64,000 nucleotides of DNA, from positions 18,326,712 to 18,390,711 of the forward strand of contig NC_087074.1 in assembly GCF_026151205.1 (NCBI RefSeq), given 5' to 3'. Within the stretch, counting starts at the first letter, position 1. Each line of letters starts with the position of its first letter. A model generated the notes under the pieces. It saw only the letters and a program-made list of their open reading frames with translations, did no database searches and was not told the origin of the DNA. A program made the position numbers and the translations under genes. This DNA is from Bolinopsis microptera. Taxonomy: Eukaryota; Ctenophora; Tentaculata; Lobata; Bolinopsidae. Positions 47,164 through 63,923 of the stretch are shown one piece after another.

Positions 47164-48270
47164 TTAAAGACCACGTTTTAAAATCGATTAAACGATAAGA
47201 TTACCGTTTTTTAATTCAATTAAATGCATTAAAGCCATACGTACAATTTAGTTACAGCGGTTACGGAACCGAACAATTTTTCATTTTCCTTAATTTCTTC
47301 GCATGATATAGCATGTGCTGCATATCATCGAAATAATTCCACATTGAAAGGTACTTTTGCAAAAAAAGATTATGGACTTCCATTTTTACACAAAATTTGT
47401 AATATTTAAGCTCTCTTGACAATGGCAAAAGATCAATATATAATAGTGAGATTAATTACCCTTTGTTAATTTACTGAGGAATCAGCTTCCTTGAATCAAA
47501 ATCGTCCCGTCCCTTTAAAAAATACCTTGCTCCAAGAACTTTATATACCGCTGCAAAATTCATTAAAACCAAACTTTGATGCAATTATGTGCAAAGTGAT
47601 ATTTTACAAATTAAGAGTTTATTAAACTATTGGTTTTAGCAGGTTGCATCTTTTAAAGTTTTTAAAAAAGGAAGAAACAGGAAAAAAATGTATATTCTAT
47701 TTACGAGTGCTAACTATCTTATCATTTAAGTGTGCTTTAACTATCTTTATTTTATTTTGTTAATGACATGTGTGCTGTTATTTGCTGTTTAATATGACTG
47801 AGTAGAGTAAGAACATTTGATGTGATCAATAACATTCTGATCCGTATTATTGAAAAAAGCGTTGGAGATTTCTGTGCCCACCGGCGGTTCGTTTCCAAAC
47901 GTAAGTTTTCAAGCAATTTTTTAGTTTGGGATCGTACATATTACATAATCACAGAGGGGTTAGAATTGGCCAAAAAATGATACTGATAACGTAATATCTG
48001 AACGACCCCTTTCCAAGGTTTCATCGTCCGCTTTAATTATACAATGAGGACTGTAGTTTGGCGGATCTTAAGAATAAGTTAAGTTTATTATTATTATTAT
48101 TATAAAACAGGATCTTACCGACAAAAATGATTTTTTTAAATACCTTAATGCGGTAAACTGTACCCTTGAAAAAGATTTTCCCAACATCTGTTGCATGCAG
48201 CTATATCTCTAATTTCGTTCAATTCATACAAGTTGTCCATTTGCAAATTTGATGAAAGCAAAAATTTCTA
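47164..48270. other. intergenic, AT-rich; one MITE
   Basis: Downstream of the GPCR. At 47935-48012 lies an element with GGATCGTACATATTACATAA at one end and ACGTAATATCTGAACGACCC at the other, the same family as at 27790 and 40140. No coding exon seen. Confidence 0.55.
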
Positions 48271-48756
48271 CTATTTATTTTGCAAATTTCTACTATTTAA
48301 ATCACTTCTTAAAACCGATAACAAGTTCATTCTAGGTCTCCCCAATCTTCCAATGAATAAATTATCTGATTCAATAGCAAATGAGAGAGCCGTTTGGGCT
48401 GGGGTGTTCTCCATACTCCTGAGAATGTGTCCAAACATCTTCCACCGCTGGTGTTCAATACGCTTGGATAACTTTTCAACTTTGCACCTTTCATACAATG
48501 CTTTGTTGCTTATCATACCTTTAGGCCATTTGATGTTTAAAATGGACCTGAGGTGTCTACGATGGAGTGTGTCCATTTTCTCCATGGTTGCTTTCTTAGG
48601 ACTCCAACTAGAACTATTTGAGTTGTAAATCAATACAGATACAACTTGAGCATCATATAACCTCAGCTTTCTTTCAAGGGATATTTTCTTACCAGACAGC
48701 CAAACTTTTTCAAAGTTCTTAATGACTAGTATAATGACTTTGAATAAACCTTTTTT
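48271..48756 (-). pseudogene. LINE (non-LTR) ORF2 C-terminal fragment
   Basis: About 160 residues without a stop: KISLERKLRLYDAQVVSVLIY, then LHRRHLRSILNIKWP, SNKALYERC, RWKMFGHILRS and GRLGRPRMNL. This is the region after the reverse transcriptase domain in non-LTR retrotransposons (the LR.IL.I.W and GH.LR motifs). The reverse transcriptase and endonuclease domains are missing. It differs in detail from the fragment at 42690. Confidence 0.85.
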
Positions 48757-48787
48757 GTCTCTAAAAAAGGCTCAGAATACTATATTA

Positions 48788-48870
48788 ATTTACCTCATTT
48801 TACCTCATTTCACCTCATCCCAATTTTGCCTTTTTTGGCTGCCCTAATGAGGTAAAATGAGGTTGAATGA
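48788..48870. repeat. palindrome of TTTTACCTCA units, second copy
   Basis: ATTTTACCTCATTTCACCTC, then CTTTTTTGGCTGCCC and inverted TGAGGTAAAATGAGGTTG. Matches 42538-42603; it lies just beyond the LINE fragment. Confidence 0.8.
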
Positions 48871-49161
48871 GTGGTGTCAAAAACGCGAATTAAATAGGTA
48901 ATAATTATTTTAGTCTCTCGAGTCTTGACACCACTTTAGGGTTAGACGGGTTCCTGCTAGTACTAGGAAAGGACTGGACACTTATGCTTGAAAAGATATC
49001 GGTAATACTGATGCATAGTATGAAATACTCTAAGATCGTACACCAATCATGACCAAAATAGTTTATCGATAAAGTAAAGACACTTTAAACAGGAAAGTTT
49101 TTAGAAGAGCTTTAAAAGATTCCAGAGATTGAGCTGATGAGATGGTAACAGGAAGACGACT

Positions 49162-50919
49162 TTACAAGAGTACTACTCCGAGGAAGAGCACTCCAACAAT
49201 TATGTAGATGATGACAAGCATCCAAAAAGCGAAGTTGTAGACTTTCTTGTTGCACTTCCGATAATAGGCGGTTTCTTTTAAAATAGGAATGAAAATGGGG
49301 GTAAATTATACTGGATATTATTAACAAGATCAATTATTGTACATTCAAATAAGCCGTAATAAATAAGATGAACAATATGACCGATTTTTAGTCAAATGAT
49401 CGAAATAGCATGTTTGTAGGTCTGTTTTTAACTCAAATAATTCACCACTTACCTGCATATATGCCCTTTTTATCATATGTCTGAAGGGCTTGAACAGGCC
49501 CAGTCACAGTCTTTATGGTATCGAGTTTATCTTCCCATATTTCGCAATCTTTGTATCTTTCATCATACTTTGTCCCTTCAAAAGCTATTTTGTCATTCAA
49601 CCATATCCGAACTCTGCTCGATGAAATATAAAAAGTCCAAACATCCTGTATTTTAAAAACATGTATATTATTTATTGACAATTGCCTTGTTTGATTGCAC
49701 AGCTTTAATGAATAATATGAAATAGCCAAATTCAATTTTGAGGGGGTCCTGCTTGTTCCAGTAGGAGTCATGTTCCCATTGAATGCTCATCAGGTCTGAA
49801 GTTAGAGGGGCCCTGGTCACAATACTAAATATTTTGGACTTGAAATGGCCTTCAATAGGGATATCAATAGCGTTGTTATTGTCTGAAAAAGATTTTCGTT
49901 AATATCTTTGAAAAAATATATATAAGAGGATCGAGACAGAAACAGGGATTGAAGAAGCCTTGAAAATATAACGTACTTACAGAGTAGAACAGAAGATTTT
50001 GCCTTAAAAACCCAGACACTTCCACAAATAAACCAAGCCAAGAGAAAGAGTCCAACTGCCCCATTAAAGATTGCAAGTAGTGTTTCTGAGCAACCTAAAA
50101 CAAGATCTCACTTAAACTTTCATGTTTGATGGATATGGGTCATTCATGTATTACGTAAATTTACTATGTAATAGTGGAAAACATTCAGTAATGGTTAACT
50201 TCCTACCTTTAGTAGGGATCCAAAGTTGCTGCCATATCAGAGTGAAAACGATGCCATTTACCAACAGAAATAACGGTATCTTATCATCTATATTGCATTC
50301 ATCTTTATAAATAAATCCCATGATAATCTGTGCTACTGGTAGTCCACAAAAAATAATGTTAACAGCAACTGAAAAACAAATAATCAGTCATAGTTACTGC
50401 AAGAAAATTTCAAATATCTCACACTTGGATCAAGGTGAAAGCATCTTCTGGATGGACGCATTTAATACTCAATACACATTAAGACATACTGAAGTAAAAA
50501 TATAGGCACTCATGACTCACCAATTAGGCATAGGTAGCCACAGAATGTGTCTGGTTCATCATCATCACTGTCATTATTTTGATCTTTATTTTCCTCAGCG
50601 TCGTCATTAGCTTCTTCCGATTCGTTTCTATCAACTTCATGATTATTTTTACTTTGGCTTTGTCCTAGGATGGTTTTGCGATGGTCTTTGGGAAGGATTT
50701 TGCAGTGTCAAATAGAGAATTGTAAGCTGGAGGTGGTGCATTGAGAGGCTCCTGAATGATGTTGGTTAATATACTACTTGTACTCGTGAATAGAAGTAAT
50801 TGTAAGCAAGGAAAACAGATTTTTTTAAATAATTAAGATGCTGAAACACATACTTGGTTAGGCTCGTAGTCGTAGAGTGGAGCAGTGGGATGAATTATGG
50901 AAGTGTCTTCTTCCCAAGA
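49162..50919 (-). CDS. TMEM272-like four-TM membrane protein, apparent frameshift, 5' end missing
   Basis: Exons on -: 50854-50919, 50521-50751, 50207-50368, 49981-50094, 49701-49882, 49453-49645, 49162-49274 (TAA). The N-terminus has a cytosolic Pro/Tyr motif (APPPAYNSLF) and an acidic linker (EEANDDAEENKDQNNDSDDD), then TM1 with LPVAQIIMGFIYKDECN, TM2 IPLFLLVNGIVFTLIW, TM3 LLAIFNGAVGLFLLAWFICG and a last TM (YNFAFWMLVIIYIIVGVLFL) after YYRKCNKK. This matches the TMEM272-like family, whose function is unknown. Two exons (49453-49882) add about 125 residues between TM3 and TM4, much longer than the usual loop. In exon 50521-50751 the frame coding PPPAYNSLF...KTIAKPS stops, and the frame needed downstream differs; one missing base near 50665-50680 explains it. 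The 55-bp intron at 49646-49700 is unusually short. Confidence 0.65.
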
Positions 50920-51360
50920 CTGAGAGAATTTCCTTCTTCAGGAAGTACGGAATCTAATTCATAATGGTGAGCCATTTATTTCATCTTCTATGCTAAATAG
51001 AATAGTCAAACAATATACAGAGATAATTTAGCTATTCGTATCATTAAATTCAGCTATTCACATGTTAATCGTAGACCAAGACCATCCATCACTCACTCGC
51101 CAAATTGCAGTCCCAATCTTTATTGGGACATAGATCTTTTAGAAAACTTACATAATATTATTGCTGCAGCAGATACAAATGCAAATACAAACATCATATT
51201 CCCAACCATTTGCACCATTAAATTAATTATATTAGGGAATTCATACTTAATCCTTAACTTTTGCTGTTGTTAACTGATATGATACATTTACTTGATTTTT
51301 TATTTAAAATGTGGTCAGAAACGGGATCTCTTCCTGAAGTGTGGAAGTTAGCATCCGTTA

Positions 51361-51490
51361 TTGTAGCGCGATGCACTACTGGGTCGCGCGCGCATCAAAT
51401 AATGCTTCTCGCAACCACTTCGGTAGATCGGCGAGATGCACCACTGTGCCTCACCGAGCTGCGAAGGATTGACATCGTGAATCAAAGAAA
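51361..51490. repeat. GC-rich interspersed repeat copy
   Basis: Starts GTAGCGCGATGCACTACTGG and includes GCATCAAATAATGCTTCTCGC, GATCGGCGAGATGCACCAC and GAGCTGCGAAGGATTGACAT. This is the most continuous copy of the family found near 0.35, 24.2 and 25.4 kb. Confidence 0.65.
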
Positions 51491-51559
51491 ACGGCAGACT
51501 ATATAGACTAGCTCAAGCTAAGCTAGGTAAACGCGTACGCGTATTACTTTATATTTATT

Positions 51560-52200
51560 TATAAGTATATGGTTTTATCACGTCGTGACCCCCACGGTCG
51601 TTTCACTATAGAGTAGAGTTTAATTTCTACGATACAGGGGAGCCGCGCACTCGTGCGCGGAGGGTCTGGGGTCATACAACATATGACAAGTATATGGTTG
51701 ACAAACGCTGTAACCCCTTTTGAGCGCGCGCGAAGCGCTCGCGGCCGGCCGGCCGGCCGCAAAAGGGGCACACCATTTAGGGAATTGCACTATTTGGCGG
51801 GACCCAGAATATGGCTCCCTATTAAGTGATTTGACCATATTCGGATGTAATTGCTTCAGATGAAGAGAAAGATGACGCGCGCGCGTAACCGAAACATTTT
51901 ATTGCATAATTGTTAACAAAATTTATTTATTTAACATTTTATCATCAACAATTTCAATAATAATGTTTTTTATTTCTTGTTAACACTTCATTGGAGTATT
52001 TTCAAATTTAAGAGGACAAAAAAGTTTTTATTTTTATCAAAAATTGTGTAATTTGTTTCAATTTGTCAATATTTAATCATTCGCGTGCACGAGCGGTATA
52101 CAACGTGTAGCAAGTATATGGTTGACGTTACGCTGCAACCCCTTTTCGAGCGCGAAGCCGGCCAGCCGAGAGAAGTATATAACGTACGTAGCAAATATAT
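51560..52200. repeat. GC-rich repeat with AAGTATATGGTTGAC modules
   Basis: AAGTATATGGTTGAC followed by CGCTG(T/C)AACCCCTTTT and GAGCGCG occurs at about 51690 and 52110. The first copy contains the palindrome GCGGCCGGCCGGCCGGCCGC. No coding sequence; its type is not recognised. Confidence 0.55.
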
Positions 52201-52409
52201 AACGGCGCCTGTCGGGTCATTTATCATTATCAATAATTAATGGACTATATAATATGGACATTGGACGTACATGGACATTGACAACATTTTACGTACATGT
52301 GACATGGTCAATTTTTATTTCATCCGTGATTCGTAGGGCCAATTCTGGTCGAAAGAAAATCACGTCCATGTCCAGTGGTACCCGGTACCGGTACTGGTAG
52401 TGGGGCGAT

Positions 52410-53150
52410 TTGAGCAGCGACATGATCACATATAGTAATAATTGTCATAATAGTCAGTGTAATAAGCGCCAAGCGCGAGCACAGAACTTTTTTTCTCCGA
52501 TTTCGATAAATTTGGTACCAAAAGTTGTCTAAAAATGTAAATAAAATAAATCCACCGTGTAGCAATTTTCGCTAAAAATGCTACACGGCGCTTGTTCGCC
52601 GCGCGTGCATTTTTCGCGCAAATATTTAGTTTTTGGCCTATAACTTTCACATTTTCAGATATTATCACATAATTATTATGGCATCGTAATCAGCTCATCA
52701 AGATAAAACTTTTAGTACTAATATTTTAAGATTTAAAGGAAAATTATTTTCAACATTTTAAAATCTGAACCTTGTGTGAAATTTTGAACAAATTTTTGAA
52801 AAATTTGGTGCTTCAAATATTATAATTTTGGTACCAAAAGTTGTGTCTGACTAAGCTTATTACTATCCTGTAAGAATAATTTCAAAATATTCAATATTTT
52901 AGGAGTTATAGGCATTTTAAGCAATAAATTACCGATTTTTCGTGTCCTTTGTACACTCTTGCAATGCACAGGAGGCCCACATACTATATGTACTACATAT
53001 ACAGCTCGAAGTTATCGTGCTACACGGTGAATAACTTTTGGTACCAAATTTATCAAAATCAGAGACAAAAAATTCTGTGCCAGCTCATGGCGCTTATTAC
53101 ATAGACTAACATGACCTATCGATAGGTCATGTGATCATGTCGCTGCTCAA
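52410..53150. mobile_element. 740-bp fold-back element with 20+ bp terminal inverted repeats
   Basis: Both ends read TTGAGCAGCGACATGATCAC. The arms extend inward about 150 bp with moderate identity (GTAATAAGCGCC, AAATTTGGTACCAAAAGTT, CACCGTGTAGCA on both sides). The right arm holds an extra palindrome ATGACCTATCGATAGGTCAT. No transposase; no clear target duplication could be read. Confidence 0.8.
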
Positions 53151-54570
53151 TCATATCAGGCTGTTGCGGTTGCAGCTATGCCCGGCCTATTAGTAATAGT
53201 ATAACTATCAATTATGATTCTGCAATCTGCATTATTGATTATATTTATACAGATTAACGTTTCAATTAAATTCTCTGTAGCTCTTCCTATATGCTATAGC
53301 TAATGCTATAATAGGGGTGCAATTAGATTTTTACCGTTCTGTGTACATTTGTAAACGCTGATTTCGATTTAAAGGGTAAGTATTTAAAGCTAAAGTTAAG
53401 GATTACTTTAAAACCAAAACTGACTCGAATCCTAAAGCAAAACATCTTAAATATCGTTTTACAAACAGCTGTTAGTGTTACGTGCGCGCGTCAGACAAAA
53501 TTGGTTATTTGCTCATAACTCGTCAAGAAATGATTTTCACGCTGTGTAACTGTAACTGTAATAGATCTTATTCAAATCAGCGTCAAAAATACATTGGTAT
53601 AGCTTAGCGCGCTTACTTTCACAATCCCACAGCTTACTCATAGAACAAAAATGTATAAGCATGTACACAGAACGGTCAATGGTCAAAATCTTATCGCGCT
53701 CCTAGCTGAGCTATAGGTGGAAGCTATATCAGGTGGAAAGAGCTACCAGTAACAATAAGCTGGGTGAAATATAATTGCTAATTAAGCGTATCGATTTCAA
53801 CTGGATTCCATGTTTTTCCAAGTTCAGCTTTACTGCAGATCATAATACAGCTCCAAGTGGTGACGGTAGTCATTTGATAGTAATAACTGTTTTTTGTTCA
53901 TTTTCAAACCAATATAAATAAAACACGGTATCAAGTTTTGCAACTAAAACAAATAAATTAAATTACAAATAGCAACACATTTATAAACACATTCCACTGC
54001 TTTAGTCTTTGTATACAAAACATAGCTAGCTGCGATAGTATCAAAATTCCAGAATCTATGATCTAACTCTAAGGGAGTCCAACCATAAAATTATCTCAAG
54101 TTTCTACAGTTACTAGCACTCTCACCATTTACATCTCAGAACATACTTAACGATCTGTCATTATCAAGCGACAGTTTTCATAGGTAAGATATCAAATCTT
54201 AATTGCTAAGAATATCAGAAATGTGTCTACTTTCTAGTTTTAAATAAAATATATCAAATTCAAAGGGTATAACCTAGTCCTATTTGATTTGAAAAACGCC
54301 AAATTACAATAATATTGCGTTTTTATTTGCAAAGAATTTAAGTAAATCAAATTATATGGTAAATCTGGCGAATCGACGTAACACTAACACTAGCCTATCA
54401 AAAATTGTAAATCTGATTAATGAAATATTAGTGCTAGTATGAAAATGTGTTTATGGTCCACCATTTGTCAATGTTTGCTTTGTGCACTAATAAGCCTCAC
54501 GGAGGCACGGGTGGAAGTCAAGTTTTAACTCTTAGAAGAGTAAAATATGAAAGGGTAGAAATGGAGCAGT
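53151..54570. other. intergenic, AT-rich, nothing recognised
   Basis: Between the fold-back element and the stop codon of the Wnt gene, on whose side it contains the 3' UTR. AATAAA-type signals are present on the - strand (for example TTTATT near 54245). No exon or repeat family recognised. Confidence 0.5.
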
Positions 54571-60045
<5,475 letters not shown>

Positions 60046-62326
60046 CCAAAAACTGGGAGACATATATGGCTAGAGATGAGGCTGGATAATCGATTTGTCG
60101 AGATGCTCTATGAACGATGTACTCAGTCAAAAGTGAGTATCACGTGATTAGTAAGCTGGGCTGTGATAGGTGGATGTTCTCGTCACTGAGAGATGTTTTA
60201 ACCGGCTATTGGTGGCCTTTGGAAGGTCGGCTAGTCTGGGGTATATGACTATATCGAGTTATTCTCCTACGAAGTTGAAACAGTGTCACATAAAATCAAT
60301 TAGGTAAAATATGAGGGTGCAAGTGATAGTGTTGCGAGTGTGTCACAGTATATATAGTGGTATGGGTTGGTGACCGCCTCGCCCCTTTATTAGCTCACTC
60401 TCAAGCTGGGGAGGAGGGAGGCCGCGCGGACTGCACTTAAACTAGACAGGACCTCTTAACATGCCCTCCCAATCCGACTGAGGGTCTCTAGCTAGCCTGG
60501 TGAACTGCCGCCTCAGTGACACCTAGAACACTTATCTCCCCCAGTTTTAATCAACTAAATCTAGCTGCACGGTTTAGTGTCACCCCGGATGGATGCAGGG
60601 TCCCTGGTTACATTAGTCAATAAGTGATCAGGCTCAATCAACCCCCTGACCGGCTAGTGAGAGAGTCGAGCGATCTTTATCAGTTGTAATTGACCACGAC
60701 ACAGCGTCCATTTGTCATTCCTCGTGTTCCACCCATCTCAAGGTCGTAACAGTGTAGCAGGATGCATTTCAAGGAAACAAACTGACTCTGGTGAGAGGTT
60801 ACTGTGTCGGTGCGGTTATTTGTGAGGGGGAAGTGACTTGAGGAGTGGAGTTGTGGGACTAACACTCTGCACACTTCACTCGTGTGTTACAGACTCCCCC
60901 TACAGTCATTAGTGGGGTGAAGGGGGCGAACCAGGGACTCCAGCACATGATTCCAATTAACATCACCAATTGAAACTCTTAGATTTTAGATTTCCTGGCG
61001 CTGGGACGTGACTGAGAGGCACAGAGTTACTCAGAGAGCTCTGAACTAGAGTACCTCCCAATACCACCTTGTGAAATGTTTCGTCTACCCACTAAATGAC
61101 CAGGAATTCGGACATTTTCAGACCTTTAATTGAGAGGTCTGTTTCTTAGTTTCGCCATTTTTATTTTTTACACGTCCTTGTTTATTTTTACGTCAAATAA
61201 AGTTGCAACTTGCAAACCTAACTCCATTAATAATAACTTAATTAAATTTCCAACAAATATGCCTATCAATAGCATACCTAAAAAAGATCAATATGTTACA
61301 AATAATATCCTGTCGGAGTAAGGACAGTATTACTGAGTATCTGAGAACTATTAGAAGAAACTTACCATGGGATGATTTGGAGTAAAAGAGCAATAAAAAT
61401 AAGCTGGAAAAGGATTGATACGCGTGTCGGATACAGTTTGGATGCATCAACCAACAAGACAGCCGGTAGAAATGACGGTTTGGATTTGTTGTTATAGGGG
61501 GAAGTAGTAAGAAAATGTACGGTTGAATGACACTGTGCTAACATATCAAACAAGCCAACACGTGGACCCTCCAGTTGCAATCCGTGAAACGCGGGCTAAT
61601 TCCCAATTTAGAGCTTTTAGACAGCATTTTATTGGGTATTTTATGTAGTGGAATTTGAATGGAGCATACAGAATCACATTGTTACAGTTCATCCTGTTAT
61701 AGTTTATCTGAATTAGTTTAGTTACAAAATTTACAAAATTTTAACGACTGGCTATGTGCGGTGAGGTGTATTGGTCAAAAGACCGATTTTCTTAAACAAA
61801 TTTGTAGATTTTAGTTCAATAATCCATGTAGTATCCTATCAAACCTACTACGTAAAGGACACTTATTGGTAAAAGGCATTATAATTATCGTATTTTAAAT
61901 AGATACCCGGGTTAAAAACAACTTTCACAAAGATTAAGAAAACCATCGTTTAACTTCCTGCGGTTGCAATGGAACCAAGCTAACAGTAACATTAAACAGC
62001 TGTAGAAAGTAGAACTCATACAGTCTCCAATCAAATATGATGGATTATATTCCCGTCTCAAAGCTCCTCAAAATTTCAACCGGGCAAACAGAAAGTAAAA
62101 ACGATTTCATGATTATTCTTCTTTTTTTGCCGCAAGACGATCAAAATACAGAAGTTTGGACGAGGAAGCAAATCCACCGGTCATGCTGTTTTTTAAAACG
62201 TGGTCGTTAAGTTATCAATAAGTTATCAGTAAATTTATCGGCGGCTTTAAAGACATGAATGAAACTATAATCAAGATAACGATGACAACGATAAAAATGG
62301 TGATAATCAAGATGAGTAAAACTGAC
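60046..62326. promoter_or_regulatory. upstream region of the Wnt gene
   Basis: A perfect GTATATATAGTGG at about 60350 reads as a possible TATA element on + (about 300 bp upstream of the Wnt start on -, and also TATA-like on -). Otherwise unassigned. No coding exon seen apart from the candidate signal exon at 62327. Confidence 0.3.
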
Positions 62327-62400
62327 CTGTAAACAGAAGCGGGCTGGACGAGGAGGAGGAACACAAAATAAAGAAGGAAAGGAGGAGGAGAAAACTCCAT
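62327..62400 (-). CDS. candidate signal-peptide exon, perhaps alternative Wnt first exon
   Basis: ATG at 62400 reads MEFSPPPFLLYFVFLLLVQP then ASVYR, a hydrophobic leader with a small-residue cleavage region, ending at a good donor (CAG|GTCAGT at 62326). It leaves phase 2, the same phase in which Wnt exon 2 (56704) must be entered, so splicing would give VYR joined to AVSNTSF. It is 2.3 kb upstream of the regular Wnt first exon. It could equally be a chance frame or belong to another gene. Confidence 0.3.
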
Positions 62401-63799
62401 CTACATGATCAATCTGGCTCTGTAATCGCATACAGCTGCTCTAAAAGTCATGTGTTATCGGGGAACTAATCTCTCCTGATAGGGTCGAGTGATTTGCCGT
62501 GCTCTAATGGGACCACCTGATTGGGTAGCCGGATGTCACGTGGGCGAATTGCTTGCTTCTGATTGGCTGTTTGTACACACATTGTCACGTATATCAGGTC
62601 AATACCGTAAGCTTGAGAGGCACCTTTCCGTGCCAATTTGCCAGATAGAAGTTAATTGTTAAATGAGAACAGGACAATTAAAGAGGGGCTATTGTTTCTG
62701 AGGGTGGTAATGGGCTAACGTGAAAAATACCCCAACATAGCTTCCTAGTGGAGCGCCACCCAATCAAATAAGACTATTTAGAAGATGAGCCAATCAGGGA
62801 GCTGTAATCCACCAACGTGACAAGTAATAAGGTGTGAAACAAGGCAGACTAGATCCCCTGAGACCGTGTGAAGTCCCAACTGTTTCAAAACACAAATCAG
62901 GTTCACAACACTCACACATTAACTTCACACACAAAAGATACGCTGTAACAAAGTAATTCCAACTAAAAACGAAGTGGGGATGTCAGGGAATTGGTTTGAT
63001 TACGAAGTGTAATTTGAAGGGGGGACTCACTCCGGTGACAACTCACCCAGTTCCTCATTAGATTTGCAGCATAGCCTCACTTAAACAGAAGTGGTCTGGC
63101 ACCAACAGTCCCCCACCTCCCTCCGAACAACCTATCTCTCCTCTCATTGGCTCGGTGTTGGGTTTCCAGCAATCTCATTGGCTCCCAACTTTAACTTTTT
63201 GGCTCGTCCTGTGAAAGATTAATGCATAATTTATAATTTCATAGTGCAACTATAAAACTTACAACAGGTTGGTGATGATTGAAAATCGTCGTGAATTTGA
63301 TAAGTTGGGGAGTCACGCTATTTCTAAGGCATTGGAGGTCAACCGATGCAATTCGTGTGTCTCTTGGACTACAGGAGACAGTTGATAAACATAATTTTCT
63401 TAAAGAGCTATCAGGCCGCTCTTTTACCAGGATTAATCGCTCTCTAGGTCAAAGAGACATCCGAGACAACTGACAAGTTGAACTCCTGCTATTTCAGTTA
63501 AGTGAATACCTACAAAGCTACAATGACAAAAGTACAGTCATAGTAGTCTGGTAATCATTGTATCATATTTAGTGAAACTGATCCAAACAGTCTGGATAAT
63601 GATTGTATTCCTGTCATGAGCGCAGCTTTAAACCCGCCTGGATAGTACAGTGCAGTCAGCAGTGTGTGTTTACCATGTTTATATATAGTGCGATATAATT
63701 GGAACTGATTACAATACAACCCACGTGTAGTTAGAACATGCTCACATTCTGCCTGCAACCATTGTCTACTCGCTCAGTATCACTGTTATAATCTTTGCG
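62401..63799. promoter_or_regulatory. intergenic region before the right-edge gene
   Basis: Holds two CCAAT-box-like motifs as CTCATTGGCTC at 63147 and 63175, and GTCACGTGGGCG at 62533. These could act in the promoter of the gene starting at 63800, or of a - strand transcript. No other coding exon seen; a frame at 63279-63473 has no recognisable domain. Confidence 0.35.
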
Positions 63800-63923
63800 A
63801 TGTTTGGTTTAGGTGGGGTTATCAGTAACCCGTCGCTCGCGTCCCGGGCCCCCGGTATAGGGGCCCCGGCCATGACGAACTCGTCCGCGTTCATGAGCAA
63901 GAAAAACATTGTCCCCAGGAGCA
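63800..63923 (+). CDS. first coding exon of an unidentified gene, cut by window end
   Basis: ATG at 63800 opens MFGLGGVISNPSLASRAPGI, then GAPAMTNSSAF and MSKKNIVPRS, ending at a consensus donor (GCA|GTAAGT at 63924) in phase 1. The exon is much richer in GC than its surroundings, and the donor fit and clean frame support it. The sequence is Gly/Ala/Pro/Ser-rich and has no signal peptide. I do not recognise the protein. The rest lies beyond the window. Confidence 0.55.

Noticed and set aside
49112-49333. - strand frame ending SSISGIF
   Set aside because: Overlaps the last TMEM272-like exon in the wrong frame; the in-phase reading gives a membrane helix and stop.
51152-51218. Leader-like exon (MVQMVGNMMFVFAFVSAAA) on -, with a GTAAGT donor
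   Set aside because: It leaves phase 1, whereas the next recognised TMEM272-like exon (50919) needs phase 0, and that family has no signal peptide; no other partner exon found.
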